DNA from: Gemmiger formicilis
GTDB taxonomy: Bacteria > Bacillota > Clostridia > Oscillospirales > Ruminococcaceae
DNA: 64,000 nucleotides
Direction: 5' to 3'
Assembly: GCF_900167555.1 (NCBI RefSeq)
Contig: NZ_FUYF01000006.1
Coordinates: forward strand, 121,680-185,679
In this document: piece after piece, positions 23,969 to 32,383 of the stretch
How positions within the stretch are numbered: position 1 is the first letter of the stretch
How the letters are laid out: each line of letters opens with the position of its first letter
The notes under the pieces: model-generated
Told to the model about the DNA's origin: nothing
Databases searched by the model: none
Seen by the model: the letters and a program-made list of their open reading frames with translations, nothing else
Position numbers and translations under genes: made by a program

Positions 23969-24388
23969 ATGCTTACAAAAATGACGGCCTTTCTGGCCCG
24001 GGCCCCTGCCCTGCAGGGGCTTTCTTTGACGGTGGGGGACGTTGGCCCCGCGCCATACACGGCGGGGCTGTGGTGCCGGGGCATCACGGTGCTGGACCGG
24101 CGGGAAAACCTGCTGGGCCGCGTGACACAGCGCTGCCGGGCGGAGTTCACGCTGCGGCTCTGCCTGCCGCGCACCGATGCCGACAACGCCGCGCGGCTGC
24201 TGGATCTGCAGACCTGGGCGGCAGCGGAGAGCGCCGCAGGCCGCGGGCCGGTGCTGGGCAACGCGGGGCGCGAGGTCCTGCGCGCCGAGCAGGGCCGCAT
24301 GGAGCGCGCCGACGCGGGCGGCACGGCGGTCTACACCGTGCGTTTACAAGCGGAATACACACAAGTTTATACGGAGGAAACCACATGA
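23969..24388 (+). CDS. Tail-completion/minor capsid-type protein
   Basis: A 139-residue protein just before the tail tube gene. That is the usual place of the tail terminator or Minor_capsid_3-type protein that caps the tail where it meets the head. Sequence GAEFTLRLCLPR-like strands and the region TDADNAARLLDLQTW fit the alpha/beta fold of this group. The final VYTVRLQAEYTQVY strand is typical. AGAAGGAGG precedes ATG 23969. The stop overlaps the next start by four bases (ATGA). Function is inferred from order and length. Confidence 0.6.
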   Translation: MLTKMTAFLARAPALQGLSLTVGDVGPAPYTAGLWCRGITVLDRRENLLGRVTQRCRAEFTLRLCLPRTDADNAARLLDLQTWAAAESAAGRGPVLGNAGREVLRAEQGRMERADAGGTAVYTVRLQAEYTQVYTEETT

Positions 24389-24861
24389 AAATTGAACGCA
24401 AGTACATGGCCCACTACCTGAACGCCGCCTTTGGCAGCGGCGACGCCAGCTACACCCGCCTGGGCAGCGATCTGGAGGAATACTCCCCCGAGCTGACCGC
24501 GAACGTGGAAAAAAAGTCGAATATCGTCGGTGAGACGACGGTTACGATCAACGGCTACCAGAAACAGGGCGAGGTCAGCCCCTACTACGCCGAGCCGGGC
24601 GACCCGCTGTTTGAGCGTCTGCAGGCCATCATCGACGGCGATCTGGTGCTGGATGACCTGAAAACCGACATCGTCGAGGTCAAGCTCTGGGACAAGGATA
24701 CGGCGGGGGCGTACCCCGCAGTGCGCGAGGAATGCTACATCGAGGTCGTCAGCTACGGCGGTGACACCACCGGCTACCAGATCCCGTTCAACGTGCATTA
24801 CACCGGCGTCAAGACGAAGGGCACGTTTGACCCGGCAACCAAGAAGTTTACGCAGGCGTGA
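24385..24861 (+). CDS. Major tail tube protein
   Basis: A 158-residue structural protein. The YSPELTANVEKKSNIVGETT and TINGYQKQGEVSPYYAEPGD blocks, with the final NVHYTGVKTKGTFDPAT strand, match Firmicutes siphophage tail tube proteins. These stack as hexameric rings round the tape measure. ATG 24385 overlaps the previous stop by four bases. ACGGAGG lies eight bases upstream. The frame continues upstream only as a shadow of the previous gene. No tail sheath gene exists in the module, so the tail should be long, flexible and non-contractile. Confidence 0.82.
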   Translation: MKIERKYMAHYLNAAFGSGDASYTRLGSDLEEYSPELTANVEKKSNIVGETTVTINGYQKQGEVSPYYAEPGDPLFERLQAIIDGDLVLDDLKTDIVEVKLWDKDTAGAYPAVREECYIEVVSYGGDTTGYQIPFNVHYTGVKTKGTFDPATKKFTQA

Positions 24862-24890
24862 CAGGCAAAAGAGCGGCTGCCGGAAGGCTG

Positions 24891-24940
24891 CCCCTCATCC
24901 GGCGCTGCGGCGCCACCTTCCCCCGAGGGGGGAAGGCTTT
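24891..24940. repeat. Class B repeat before the tail chaperone gene
   Basis: CCCTCATCCGGCGCTGCGGC, then CCTTCCCCC/GGGGGGAAGG hairpin, followed by CTTTGAAGAAAGGAGAG, the next ribosome binding site. Confidence 0.65.
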
Positions 24941-24957
24941 GAAGAAAGGAGAGTACG

Positions 24958-25410
24958 ATGGAGCTGAACATTGACACCGGCGTGGAGGAATTCCGCGTCA
25001 ACGGGCGCGGGGTGCTGCGATTTAACCCGGCAGACCCGAACCTCTACCACCGCTTTTTTGCGGCGGGGGCAGAGCTTGACAGCTGCGACGCCGCGCTGAC
25101 AAAGGCGCTGGCGGCGCTGGACGGCGACGAGCAGCAGCGCGCCGCGGCGGGGCTGGCCCTGCTGAACGAGTACGACGGCAAGATCAAGAAGCTGCTGACC
25201 GGCATCTTTGGCGCGGAGAACGACTTTGACGCGATCCTGGGCGGGGTGAACCTGGCGGGTGTCGGGGCCAACGGCAAGCGTGTGGTGCAGAACCTGTTGG
25301 AGGCGCTGACGCCGATCCTGCGTGAGGGCGCCGAGCGCCGCCTGACCGCTGCCGCCGATGCCGCCGCAGCCCGGGCCGATGCCGCCCGCGCCGAGCGGGG
25401 CGCAGTATGA
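24958..25410 (+). CDS. Tail assembly chaperone
   Basis: A 150-residue protein between tail tube and Gp15, the place of the first tail chaperone (gpG-like). The N-terminus (MELNIDTGVEEFRVNG then LRFNPADPNLYHRF) matches the Clostridial tail-chaperone group as I know it. The C-terminal third is an Ala/Arg-rich helix. In many phages the two chaperone frames are joined by programmed frameshifting. Here the second gene starts by ATGA overlap instead, and I see no clear slippery heptamer at the junction. AAAGGAGAG precedes ATG 24958. Confidence 0.68.
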   Translation: MELNIDTGVEEFRVNGRGVLRFNPADPNLYHRFFAAGAELDSCDAALTKALAALDGDEQQRAAAGLALLNEYDGKIKKLLTGIFGAENDFDAILGGVNLAGVGANGKRVVQNLLEALTPILREGAERRLTAAADAAAARADAARAERGAV

Positions 25411-25982
25411 CCGGGGCGTGGGGACTGCCGATGCAGGCGGAGCTGGGCGGCGTGCGGTATGCCATCCGCAGCGATTACCGCGACGTGCTGGAGCTGCTGC
25501 GCTGGCTGAACGGCCAGGCAGACCCGGCGCTGGACCAGAGCGAGCGCTGGTACGTGGCCATGCGGCTGTTCTACCCGGAGTTTGCCGCGCTGCCGCAGCC
25601 GCTTTGGCCCGATGCCACGCAGTTTTTGACCGAGTTTTTGGCGGCGGGCCGCCGCGAGCAGCCCCGCCCCGGCCCCGCGCTGATGGACTGGCAGCAGGAC
25701 GCACCGCTGATCGCCGCGGGCATCAGCAAGGCCGCGGGGCAGGATGTGCGCACGCTGCCCTACCTGCACTGGTGGAGCTTTCTGGCGTGGTTCGATGCCA
25801 TCGGCGAGGGGAGCTTTGCGACGGTGGTGGCCATCCGTGATAAGCTGCGCCGCGGCAAGCGGCTGGAAAACTGGGAGCTGGACTATTACCGCACCCACCG
25901 CGCCGTGGTGGAGCTGCGGGGCGTGGAGAGCGCCGAGGAACAGGCGGAGAAAAGGCGGCTGCTGGAATTGCTGGGGGGATGA
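25407..25982 (+). CDS. Gp15-family tail assembly protein
   Basis: A 191-residue protein of the bacteriophage Gp15 type. It has the C-terminal block LHWWSFLAWFDAIGEGSFATVVAIRDKLRRGKRL (written here in parts: WWSFLAWFDAIG, then IRDKLRRGKRLENWE), which is the family signature. It works with the preceding chaperone to keep the tape measure soluble during tail assembly. Start overlaps the preceding stop (ATGA), so the two are made together. Length is family-typical. Confidence 0.85.
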   Translation: MTGAWGLPMQAELGGVRYAIRSDYRDVLELLRWLNGQADPALDQSERWYVAMRLFYPEFAALPQPLWPDATQFLTEFLAAGRREQPRPGPALMDWQQDAPLIAAGISKAAGQDVRTLPYLHWWSFLAWFDAIGEGSFATVVAIRDKLRRGKRLENWELDYYRTHRAVVELRGVESAEEQAEKRRLLELLGG

Positions 25983-25985
25983 GAA

Positions 25986-27497
25986 ATGCAGGAGATAACC
26001 TTTGACGAGCTGTCAACACTGAAGCAGCCCTCGGCGTCCCTGCGCACGGCGCTGGATAAAATTTCTGCGGCGCTGGGGAGCGTGGGCGACGCCGGGCAGC
26101 AGGCGCGCAACGTTGTGGACGAGCTGCGCGTGTCGCTGCGGGCTGCGGCGGCACAGAGCGTGAAATCGGCCCGCAGTCTGGCAAAATTTGACGAGATCAA
26201 CCGCCTGTCCGCCCCGGCGGAGGACAAAACGGCGGCGCCGGAAAAGCAAAAAAAGGCCGCCGAGGCCGCGGCGAAGGCCGAGAAGGCCGCAAGATCCACC
26301 GCGGCACGCCGCAGCGGTACAGCGGGCAGCGACCTGAGCGGCCTGACGGCAGTCTGGCAGAGCGTGCTGGAGAGCCTGCGCGGTGCGTGGGCGGATTTCT
26401 GGGCGTACCTGCAGGAATTTTTTGCGCCGTTCGCCGCAGCGTGGCAGACGGTTTGGCAGGGACTTTCCGCGGCGGCAGCCGGCGTATGGGAGCAGCTCTG
26501 CGCGGCGCTCTCTACGGTGGTCCAGCCCGCGCTGGCGCTGCTGGGCACGGTCTGGCAGGGGCTTTGGGCGGGCATGGAGCAGGCGTGGGCCGCCTATGGC
26601 CAGCCGATTCTGGACGGCCTTGCGCAGGGGTGGCAGAACGTCGTCGGCATCGTTTCGGCGCTGTGGAGCGAGGTGCTGCAGCCTGTGCTGGTGCAGCTGT
26701 TTGACCTGCTGGGTGCGCTCTGGACCGCGCACCTGCAGCCGCTCTGGAACGAGCTGACGGCGTGCCTCGGCGCGGTGACGACGCTGCTGCTGACGCTGTG
26801 GAACACCGTGCTGGCCCCGTTTGTGCAGTGGCTCATCACGGCGCTGGCCCCTGTGGCCGTGCAGGTGTTTGCGGCGCTGGGCACGGCGGTGACCGGTGCG
26901 GTGGGCATCATTGCGGACGGCATCACGATTGCGCTGGCGGTGCTGCGCGGTATGGCTGACTTTTTGACCGCCGTGCTGCGGGGCGAGTGGGACGCTGCCT
27001 GGGCTGCGATGGCCGCGACGGTCTCTACCGTGTGGGGGCGCATCGTCTCCATTGTGCAGACGGCGGTCTCCACGGTGCTGGGCGTTGTGCGCAGCATGGT
27101 CGCGGCCATTGCGGCGGCCATCAACGGGCTGCTGTCGGCCATCGGACAAGCCAAAAGCATGGCGGGCAGTGTGCTGGGCGGCGCGGGCAAGCTGGTCAGC
27201 AGCCAAAGTGCGCTGCCTGGGCTGGGCTACGCGGCGTCGGTGCCGGTCCCGGCGCTGGCTCAGGGGGCGGTCATCCCGCCGAACCGGCAGTTTTTGGCGA
27301 TGCTCGGTGACCAGACGACCGGCACGAACGTGGAAGCGCCGCTGGCGACCATCAAGCAGGCCATGGCGGAGACGCTGGCCGGCTGGCAGGGCAGCGCGGA
27401 CGGCCAGCCCATCAACATTTACATCGGCGAGGAGCTGCTGGACAGCGTCATCGCCAACAGCCAGAATCGCCGCGCCCTGCGCAGCGGCGGGAGGTGA
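25986..27497 (+). CDS. Tail tape measure protein (short)
   Basis: A 503-residue protein, very Ala/Leu/Trp-rich. The N-terminal FDELSTLKQPSASL and LAKFDEINRLSAP blocks are found in Firmicutes tape measures. The central part (about residues 115-400) is helical and hydrophobic with repeated W(Q/N)xxxxxxxxxLW spacing. The C-terminal INIYIGEELLDSVI ... NRRALRSGGR is the usual end that binds the tail tip. Tail length scales with this protein. At the common 1.5 Angstrom per residue, about 75 nm is the upper bound, short for a siphovirus. GGGGGATGAG serves as ribosome binding site. Confidence 0.85.
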   Translation: MQEITFDELSTLKQPSASLRTALDKISAALGSVGDAGQQARNVVDELRVSLRAAAAQSVKSARSLAKFDEINRLSAPAEDKTAAPEKQKKAAEAAAKAEKAARSTAARRSGTAGSDLSGLTAVWQSVLESLRGAWADFWAYLQEFFAPFAAAWQTVWQGLSAAAAGVWEQLCAALSTVVQPALALLGTVWQGLWAGMEQAWAAYGQPILDGLAQGWQNVVGIVSALWSEVLQPVLVQLFDLLGALWTAHLQPLWNELTACLGAVTTLLLTLWNTVLAPFVQWLITALAPVAVQVFAALGTAVTGAVGIIADGITIALAVLRGMADFLTAVLRGEWDAAWAAMAATVSTVWGRIVSIVQTAVSTVLGVVRSMVAAIAAAINGLLSAIGQAKSMAGSVLGGAGKLVSSQSALPGLGYAASVPVPALAQGAVIPPNRQFLAMLGDQTTGTNVEAPLATIKQAMAETLAGWQGSADGQPINIYIGEELLDSVIANSQNRRALRSGGR

Positions 27498-27500
27498 AGC

Positions 27501-27848
27501 GTGGAAATTCTGAACATTGACGGCACGGCGCTGCCTGCGCCGAGTGCGTACAAGGTGCAACTCTCCGATCTGGACAGCAGCGGCACGGGCCGCACCGAGG
27601 ACGGCGTTCTTGTGCGGGAGCGGGTGCGCGGCGGCGTGGCAAAGATCAGCGTCGGCTGGGCGGCGCTCTCGACGGCGGACTGCGCCAAGGTGCTGAACGC
27701 CACAGCCCCGGACAGCATGACCGTGCAGTATTTTTTTGGCGGCGTGCGCACGGCGAAGATGTACGCCGGGGACCGCACCGCCGACCTGAAGGCCGCCCGC
27801 GACGGGCAGGCCGTGTGGGAGGTGGCGGTGAATCTGATCGAGTTTTAA
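27501..27848 (+). CDS. Small tail protein (distal-tail position)
   Basis: A 115-residue beta-rich protein directly after the tape measure (GTG 27501, AGGTGAAG site), where the distal tail (Dit-like) or a small tip adaptor is encoded. Blocks: NIDGTALPAPSAYKVQLSDL and VGWAALSTADCAKVLNA, plus VQYFFGGVRTAKMYAGDRT. It resembles short Clostridial prophage proteins in this slot, shorter than classical Dit (about 250 residues). Assignment by position. Confidence 0.62.
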   Translation: MEILNIDGTALPAPSAYKVQLSDLDSSGTGRTEDGVLVRERVRGGVAKISVGWAALSTADCAKVLNATAPDSMTVQYFFGGVRTAKMYAGDRTADLKAARDGQAVWEVAVNLIEF

Positions 27849-27866
27849 TGCAAAATTATGCAGGTG

Positions 27867-27952
27867 GTAGGGGCCGGACATGTCCGGCCCGCGGCCTTAC
27901 CGCAACAGGCCGTCTATGGGATGGCTGCGTGCGGGGCATGCCCCGCCCCTAC
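27867..27952. repeat. Class A repeat (REPIN-like pair) inside the tail gene cluster
   Basis: GTAGGGGCCGGACATG ... GGGGCATGCCCCGCCCCTAC, 86 bp, between the distal-tail gene and the tail hub gene. Confidence 0.78.
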
Positions 27953-27973
27953 TTGGATGTGGAAACGAGGTGA

Positions 27974-29560
27974 GTGACAATTTATTCCGTATCGGATGCC
28001 TACAAAACCGCGATCCGCGCACGGACGCGGACCGACCGGGTGACGGGCACGCTGACGCTGACAAACGGCACGGTGCTGAATCTGGACGCAGCAGACCTCA
28101 TGAGCGGGTCGCTGACGCTGGACAACCAGTGCGTCACGGGGGAGGAGCTGGCCTTTGGCTGCGCCTACCTCGGCCAGGCGGCGCTCAACCTGCGCACCGA
28201 CCTGAGCCGCCATGCGTTTTACGGCGCAAAGCTCGTGCTGCACTACGGCCTGCAGCTACCCGGCGGGCGGTGGGAGACCGTGCCGCTTGGCGTTTACACG
28301 GTGGCCGAGGCCGAGCGGCGCGCGCTGTATGTGAGCATCAAGGCCTATGACAACATTCTAGCCTTGCAGCAAAAATACGATGGTACGACGATGCAGGGCA
28401 CGGCCTATGCGCTGCTGGGGCAGATCGCGGCGGCCTGCGGGCTGACGCTGGGCCAGACCGAGGCCGAGATCGGCGCGCTGAACCCGAACGCTGCCCTCGT
28501 CTGCCAGCTGAGCGGCGCGGACGGCCTGGCTACCTGGCGGGAGTGCGCCGCCGCCGTGGCACAGCTGGTGGGCGGCTTTGCGGCGGCGGACCGCGCGGGG
28601 CGGCTGGTGCTGCGCACCTTTGCCGAAAAGCCCTGTGCCGCGCTGACCGCGGCGGCGCGCAGCGAGGCGGCGGTCTCGGACTTTGCCTGCCACTACGCGG
28701 CGCTGAGTATCGAGACCGACGACGGCAGCTTTGCCGCGGGCCGCAGCCAGGATACCGGCCTGACGATGCGCATTTCCAACATGACGCTGGCCGAAAAGGG
28801 TCTGCCCGCCACACGGCAGCAGATCACCGACAACCTGTTTGCGGCGCTGCAAAGGCTGGACTACGTCCCGGCCACCGTAACGATGCCCGGCGACCCGGCG
28901 TTTGAGCCGGGGGACCGCGTGGCGCTGCCGATGGAGGACGGCACTGCGCCCGAGATGCTCGTGACGCATTTCGTCTGGCGCTACCGCGGGCGGCAGACCT
29001 TAAAGGGCGTGGGCCGCAACCCTTACTTAGGCGGCACAACGGACGGCGCGACGGAAAAAGCGCTGCGCCGCTTACAGAACAGCGCCGAGAGCAAGCGGAT
29101 CGTGTATTACAGCTTCACGAACCCGGCGGAGCTGGCGGTGCAGACTGTGGAGACGCCCGCCGTGGCAATTGCCTTCACGGCGGTGGAGGAGACGAGCGCT
29201 ATGTTCCTGGCGCAGCTGCTGCTGGACGCAGCGCCCGACACCGGCAAGGTACTGACGCTGACCGTGCGGTACTATATAAACGACGTGCCGGTGGAAAATT
29301 TTGCGCCGCAGCAGCGGCTGGAGACGGGCGCACACACGCTGGCGCTGTTCTACCCGTTTGCGTCGGTGGAGGCCGGGACGGTCACGCGGCTGTCGGTGCG
29401 GCTGGTCTGCGCGGGCGGCACGGTGAAGATCGCGCCCTACGGCATCAAGGCCACCGTGACCGGGCAGGGCATGGCAAGCGAAACGCCGTGGGACGGCACG
29501 TTGGAATGTGAGGAGACGCTGCTGCCGATTGCAATAAAAGCACGCAGCATCAATGTATAA
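27974..29560 (+). CDS. Tail hub / tail-associated structural protein
   Basis: A 528-residue protein starting at GTG 27974 with GAGGTGA immediately before. Residues 1 to about 370 (IYSVSDAYKTAIRA, GSLTLDNQC, VPLGVYTVAEAERR, YDNILALQQKYDG, FEPGDRVALPMEDG) match the hub/Tal N-terminal domain of Clostridial prophages. That domain forms the ring at the tail tip. The region after about 370 (IVYYSFTNPAELAVQTVETP onward) is a separate beta-sandwich-like domain. No peptidase motif is seen in it. The next gene starts just after, its frame overlapping the stop. Confidence 0.72.
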   Translation: MTIYSVSDAYKTAIRARTRTDRVTGTLTLTNGTVLNLDAADLMSGSLTLDNQCVTGEELAFGCAYLGQAALNLRTDLSRHAFYGAKLVLHYGLQLPGGRWETVPLGVYTVAEAERRALYVSIKAYDNILALQQKYDGTTMQGTAYALLGQIAAACGLTLGQTEAEIGALNPNAALVCQLSGADGLATWRECAAAVAQLVGGFAAADRAGRLVLRTFAEKPCAALTAAARSEAAVSDFACHYAALSIETDDGSFAAGRSQDTGLTMRISNMTLAEKGLPATRQQITDNLFAALQRLDYVPATVTMPGDPAFEPGDRVALPMEDGTAPEMLVTHFVWRYRGRQTLKGVGRNPYLGGTTDGATEKALRRLQNSAESKRIVYYSFTNPAELAVQTVETPAVAIAFTAVEETSAMFLAQLLLDAAPDTGKVLTLTVRYYINDVPVENFAPQQRLETGAHTLALFYPFASVEAGTVTRLSVRLVCAGGTVKIAPYGIKATVTGQGMASETPWDGTLECEETLLPIAIKARSINV

Positions 29561-29579
29561 AACGAAGGGAGCGGATGCA

Positions 29580-31031
29580 ATGACCCTGCACGGTCATACG
29601 CGCATTGAACTGACCGATGTGCACACCGGCGCGGTGGAGGTGGTGGAGAGCGATAATCTTATCACCAACGCAGTGTCGAATATTTTTAACGGCTACGGCG
29701 GCAGCCTGAACAAGGCCATGCTGCTGTGGCGCGGCGACCAGGGGTACACGAATGCCCCGAAGGATCTGGTGACGATGTTTTACGGCGGCCTGCTGCTGTA
29801 CGACACGCCGCTGGGCAGCGACCCGGCCACGTTGTTTGCCCCGGCGGGCGCGGGCGTTGTGGGCACGGCGATGGCCGGGCAGGTCAACGCGACCAAAAAC
29901 ACGGTGCGCGGCAGCGCCAACCTGACCGAGACGAAGATCGACCCGTGGAGCGGCGTCGTGACCTACGTCTATGAGTTCGCGACGAGCCAGGCCAACGGCG
30001 TCATCGGCTCGGTCTGCCTGACCCACCCGATGGGTGCGTACTACTCCGAGATGATTGACGCGCCGGACGCGGCTGCCTGCAACGCGGACCGGCTCGGCTT
30101 TGGCGGGGCGTTGGGCGGTGACCAGCTGCTGACGGGCCTTTTGGCCAAAACGACCTACCCTACCGACGAGAAGGGCGTGCTGCTCTACGCCGACCCCGAG
30201 GCGGACGAGGCTGTGGCCGGGTATCTGAACGCCGACGAGGGCGTGCTGGAGCTGCGGCATCACGCGTTGGGGCTGAAAACGCTTGACCTGTTCCGCCGCG
30301 ACCCTACCGGCCTGTGGGACAGCCTGCGGAGCACCGACACGCTGAATGTGGCGGACTTTTTGCAGGTGGATTCCTCCGCCGGGGAGGACTACTGCCGCAT
30401 CTGCTTTGACGCGGAGGCGGATAAAATCTATCTGGTGTCTGCGCCGGAGGTTGACTACATTGACGCAAGGGGCGTTGTAAAAATACGTGAGTACGACAGA
30501 AAAACGCTGGTGGCAAAGGACTACACCGTGCCGAACAACACCGGCGTTGATCTGCAGTCCTTCATCAGTGAGAACCGCGGCACGCCGCTGAACGGCACGG
30601 TCTACGGCGGCAGCCTTTACATGGTCCAGGACCAGGCTGAGCAGATCTATCGCTTTCCGCTGGCTGACCCCACCGATGTGCAGGCCGTGACGATGCACGG
30701 CGACGACATGGCGTACCTGTCCGACGCCCACGACGGGCGGCTGTACTGCTACTACCGCACCCGCGCCGTGGTGCTGAACACTGGGAAGAACGAGCTGTTC
30801 TCCTGCGAGGCGGCGGGTTACGACAACACGACGTCGGGCTTTTCCACAACAGCGCCGGTGCTGGGCGAGCCGCTGACGCCGCTGCGCCGCTACTACGGCG
30901 ACAGCCGCATCCGTACCGAGCGTGTGCTGCGGGCAAACTATCTGGCGACGATCAACGACCTGCCGAAGTCGGTGGAAAAGACCGCCGACAAGACGATGAA
31001 GGTCATCTACACCCTGCGCAGAGGAGGCTGA
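29580..31031 (+). CDS. Tail tip/receptor-binding-type protein
   Basis: A 483-residue protein. The N-terminus TRIELTDVHTGAVEVVESDN followed by LITNAVSNIF is common at the start of Firmicutes phage tip proteins that attach to the hub. The remainder (residues about 200-470) has repeated YL(S/V)(D/S)A-type strands, suggesting a beta-propeller- or sandwich-like binding head. ATG 29580 fits the AAGGGAGCGG site. An in-frame ATG at 29553 lies inside the previous stop region with no site. It probably recognises the cell surface. Exact ligand unknown. Confidence 0.62.
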   Translation: MTLHGHTRIELTDVHTGAVEVVESDNLITNAVSNIFNGYGGSLNKAMLLWRGDQGYTNAPKDLVTMFYGGLLLYDTPLGSDPATLFAPAGAGVVGTAMAGQVNATKNTVRGSANLTETKIDPWSGVVTYVYEFATSQANGVIGSVCLTHPMGAYYSEMIDAPDAAACNADRLGFGGALGGDQLLTGLLAKTTYPTDEKGVLLYADPEADEAVAGYLNADEGVLELRHHALGLKTLDLFRRDPTGLWDSLRSTDTLNVADFLQVDSSAGEDYCRICFDAEADKIYLVSAPEVDYIDARGVVKIREYDRKTLVAKDYTVPNNTGVDLQSFISENRGTPLNGTVYGGSLYMVQDQAEQIYRFPLADPTDVQAVTMHGDDMAYLSDAHDGRLYCYYRTRAVVLNTGKNELFSCEAAGYDNTTSGFSTTAPVLGEPLTPLRRYYGDSRIRTERVLRANYLATINDLPKSVEKTADKTMKVIYTLRRGG

Positions 31032-31033
31032 GG

Positions 31034-31657
31034 ATGCAGCAGACAGGAATTTTTGCGGGCCACACCGAGGTGCGCTTCCCCTACGCCCGCTGGGGCTGGA
31101 CCCGCGGCGGGGGTAAGGTCTGGCACGGCGGGCTTGATGTGGTGGGCCCGGACGACGCGACGATCCGGATGCCCTACTATAAAGGCAGGCGCATCACGGG
31201 CCGCGTGACCCGGGCGCGCATCGTCACGGACAGGCGCGACAAGACCTGGGAGTGGGGCTATTATGTCTGTGTTCAGCTGGACCGCGGGCAGACGCCCGAC
31301 GCCGTGAACTTTTTGTATTTTGCTCACTGTGCGTCGCTTCTGGTCAAGGCCGGACAGCGCGTGGCGAGCGGGGACGCGCTGGCTGTCATGGGCAATACCG
31401 GCAATGCGGCGCTGGCCGACCCGCCGTACAGGCACTGCCACCTGGAGGTGCGCGCCGCAGCGGGCGGCGTCGGGCTGGACCCGACGGTGTATGCGGGGTG
31501 CGAGAACGCTGTCGGCGTGTACGGCGCGGCGGGACGGATGCAGGTCATCACGGTGGGGCCGGTCACCCAGGGCGATGCGGACGCGGTTTTGGAAGTCTGC
31601 CGGGCCCGCGGGCTGGTGGATGCCGGACTGTACAGAAGCGAATGGAGGGATGCTTAA
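31034..31657 (+). CDS. M23-type peptidase (LytM-like), tail or lysis enzyme
   Basis: A 207-residue protein. Zinc ligands of the M23/LytM fold are visible: H in WHGGLDVVG (HxxxD), H in YFAHCASL, and the HxH of HCHLEVR. VKAGQRVASGDALAVMGNTG is the conserved loop between them. It would cut peptidoglycan cross-bridges, either as a tail-borne cell-wall opener or as endolysin next to the holin. No signal peptide. A C-terminal 45-residue alpha/beta piece (VITVGPVTQGDADAVLEVCR) looks like a SPOR-type or other wall-binding module. GAGGCTGAGG precedes ATG 31034. Confidence 0.85.
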   Translation: MQQTGIFAGHTEVRFPYARWGWTRGGGKVWHGGLDVVGPDDATIRMPYYKGRRITGRVTRARIVTDRRDKTWEWGYYVCVQLDRGQTPDAVNFLYFAHCASLLVKAGQRVASGDALAVMGNTGNAALADPPYRHCHLEVRAAAGGVGLDPTVYAGCENAVGVYGAAGRMQVITVGPVTQGDADAVLEVCRARGLVDAGLYRSEWRDA

Positions 31658-32100
31658 TGGAGAAACGAAATCTGTTTGTCAGCGGCAAGGCCGTTGTGGC
31701 GGCGGTGTGCGGGGCGTTTACGGCAGCGTTCGGCTGGCTGGGCTGGCTTGTTGTGGCGTGGGCCGCCTGCATGGCGCTGGACTGGGTCAGCGGCAGCGCC
31801 GCCGCGGCCAGCAGGGGCGCGTGGTCGAGCGCCGCCGCCCGGGCCGGCATCTGGCACAAGGCCGGGATGGTGGTCGTTGTGCTGGTGTGCGCCCTGACCG
31901 ACGCCGTGCTGGCGGTGGCCGTTGCCAACCTGCCCGGGCTGGGCCTTGAGGTGAACGGCGTGGTGCTGCCGGTGGTGCTGGTGTGGTACATTTTTACCGA
32001 GCTCGGTTCCATTGCCGAGAACGCCGCCGCCATGGGCGCACCCGTGCCCGGGTGGCTGGTAAGAATCCTGGCGCAGGGGAAGGAGGGGGCAGAAAAGTGA
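31657..32100 (+). CDS. Holin (TcdE/phage_holin_4 type)
   Basis: A 147-residue protein with three to four membrane segments (AVVAAVCGAFTAAFGWLGW, LVVAWAACMALDWVSG, MVVVVLVCALTDAVLAVAV, VVLPVVLVWYIFTELGSIAE). The YxxTELxSIxEN region and the following PxWL are characteristic of TcdE-like holins. It would make membrane holes so the peptidase reaches the wall. The start overlaps the previous stop by one base (TAATG). It is the last gene of the module, followed by repeats and a terminator. Confidence 0.9.
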   Translation: MEKRNLFVSGKAVVAAVCGAFTAAFGWLGWLVVAWAACMALDWVSGSAAAASRGAWSSAAARAGIWHKAGMVVVVLVCALTDAVLAVAVANLPGLGLEVNGVVLPVVLVWYIFTELGSIAENAAAMGAPVPGWLVRILAQGKEGAEK

Positions 32101-32114
32101 GGTGCGCGGCAGCG

Positions 32115-32306
32115 ATGGTCGGAGGGGCTTTGCCCGTGAATGGGCGGCAGCTTTGCCTTCCCCCAAGTGGGGGAAGGTGGCCCCGCAGGGCCGGATGAGG
32201 GATGAGCTTGCGAAAAGCAGAGCGCGAACGGGTAACCACCGCAGGGCTGCCCCTCATCCGCCCTCGGGCGGGGCCTCGGGCACCTTCCCCCAAAAGGGGG
32301 AAGGCT
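32115..32306. repeat. Class B repeats after the phage-like module
   Basis: Two CCTTCCCCC...GGGGGAAGG hairpins (near 32156-32177 and 32281-32303) with GGCCCCGCAGGGCC and CCGCCCTCGGGCGG between them. Confidence 0.65.
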
Positions 32307-32339
32307 GACAACGTGAACCTGCGAGTCGGTAAAAAAGAA

Positions 32340-32376
32340 GGGTATCTGTCGCATGAACGGCAGATACCCCTTTTTT
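32340..32376 (+). terminator. Intrinsic terminator at the end of the phage-like module (bidirectional)
   Basis: GGGTATCTG / CAGATACCC stem followed by CTTTTTT. Preceding A-tract gives a T-run on the minus strand too, so it can also end the leftward pilus operon. Confidence 0.88.
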
Positions 32377-32383
32377 ATTTTGC

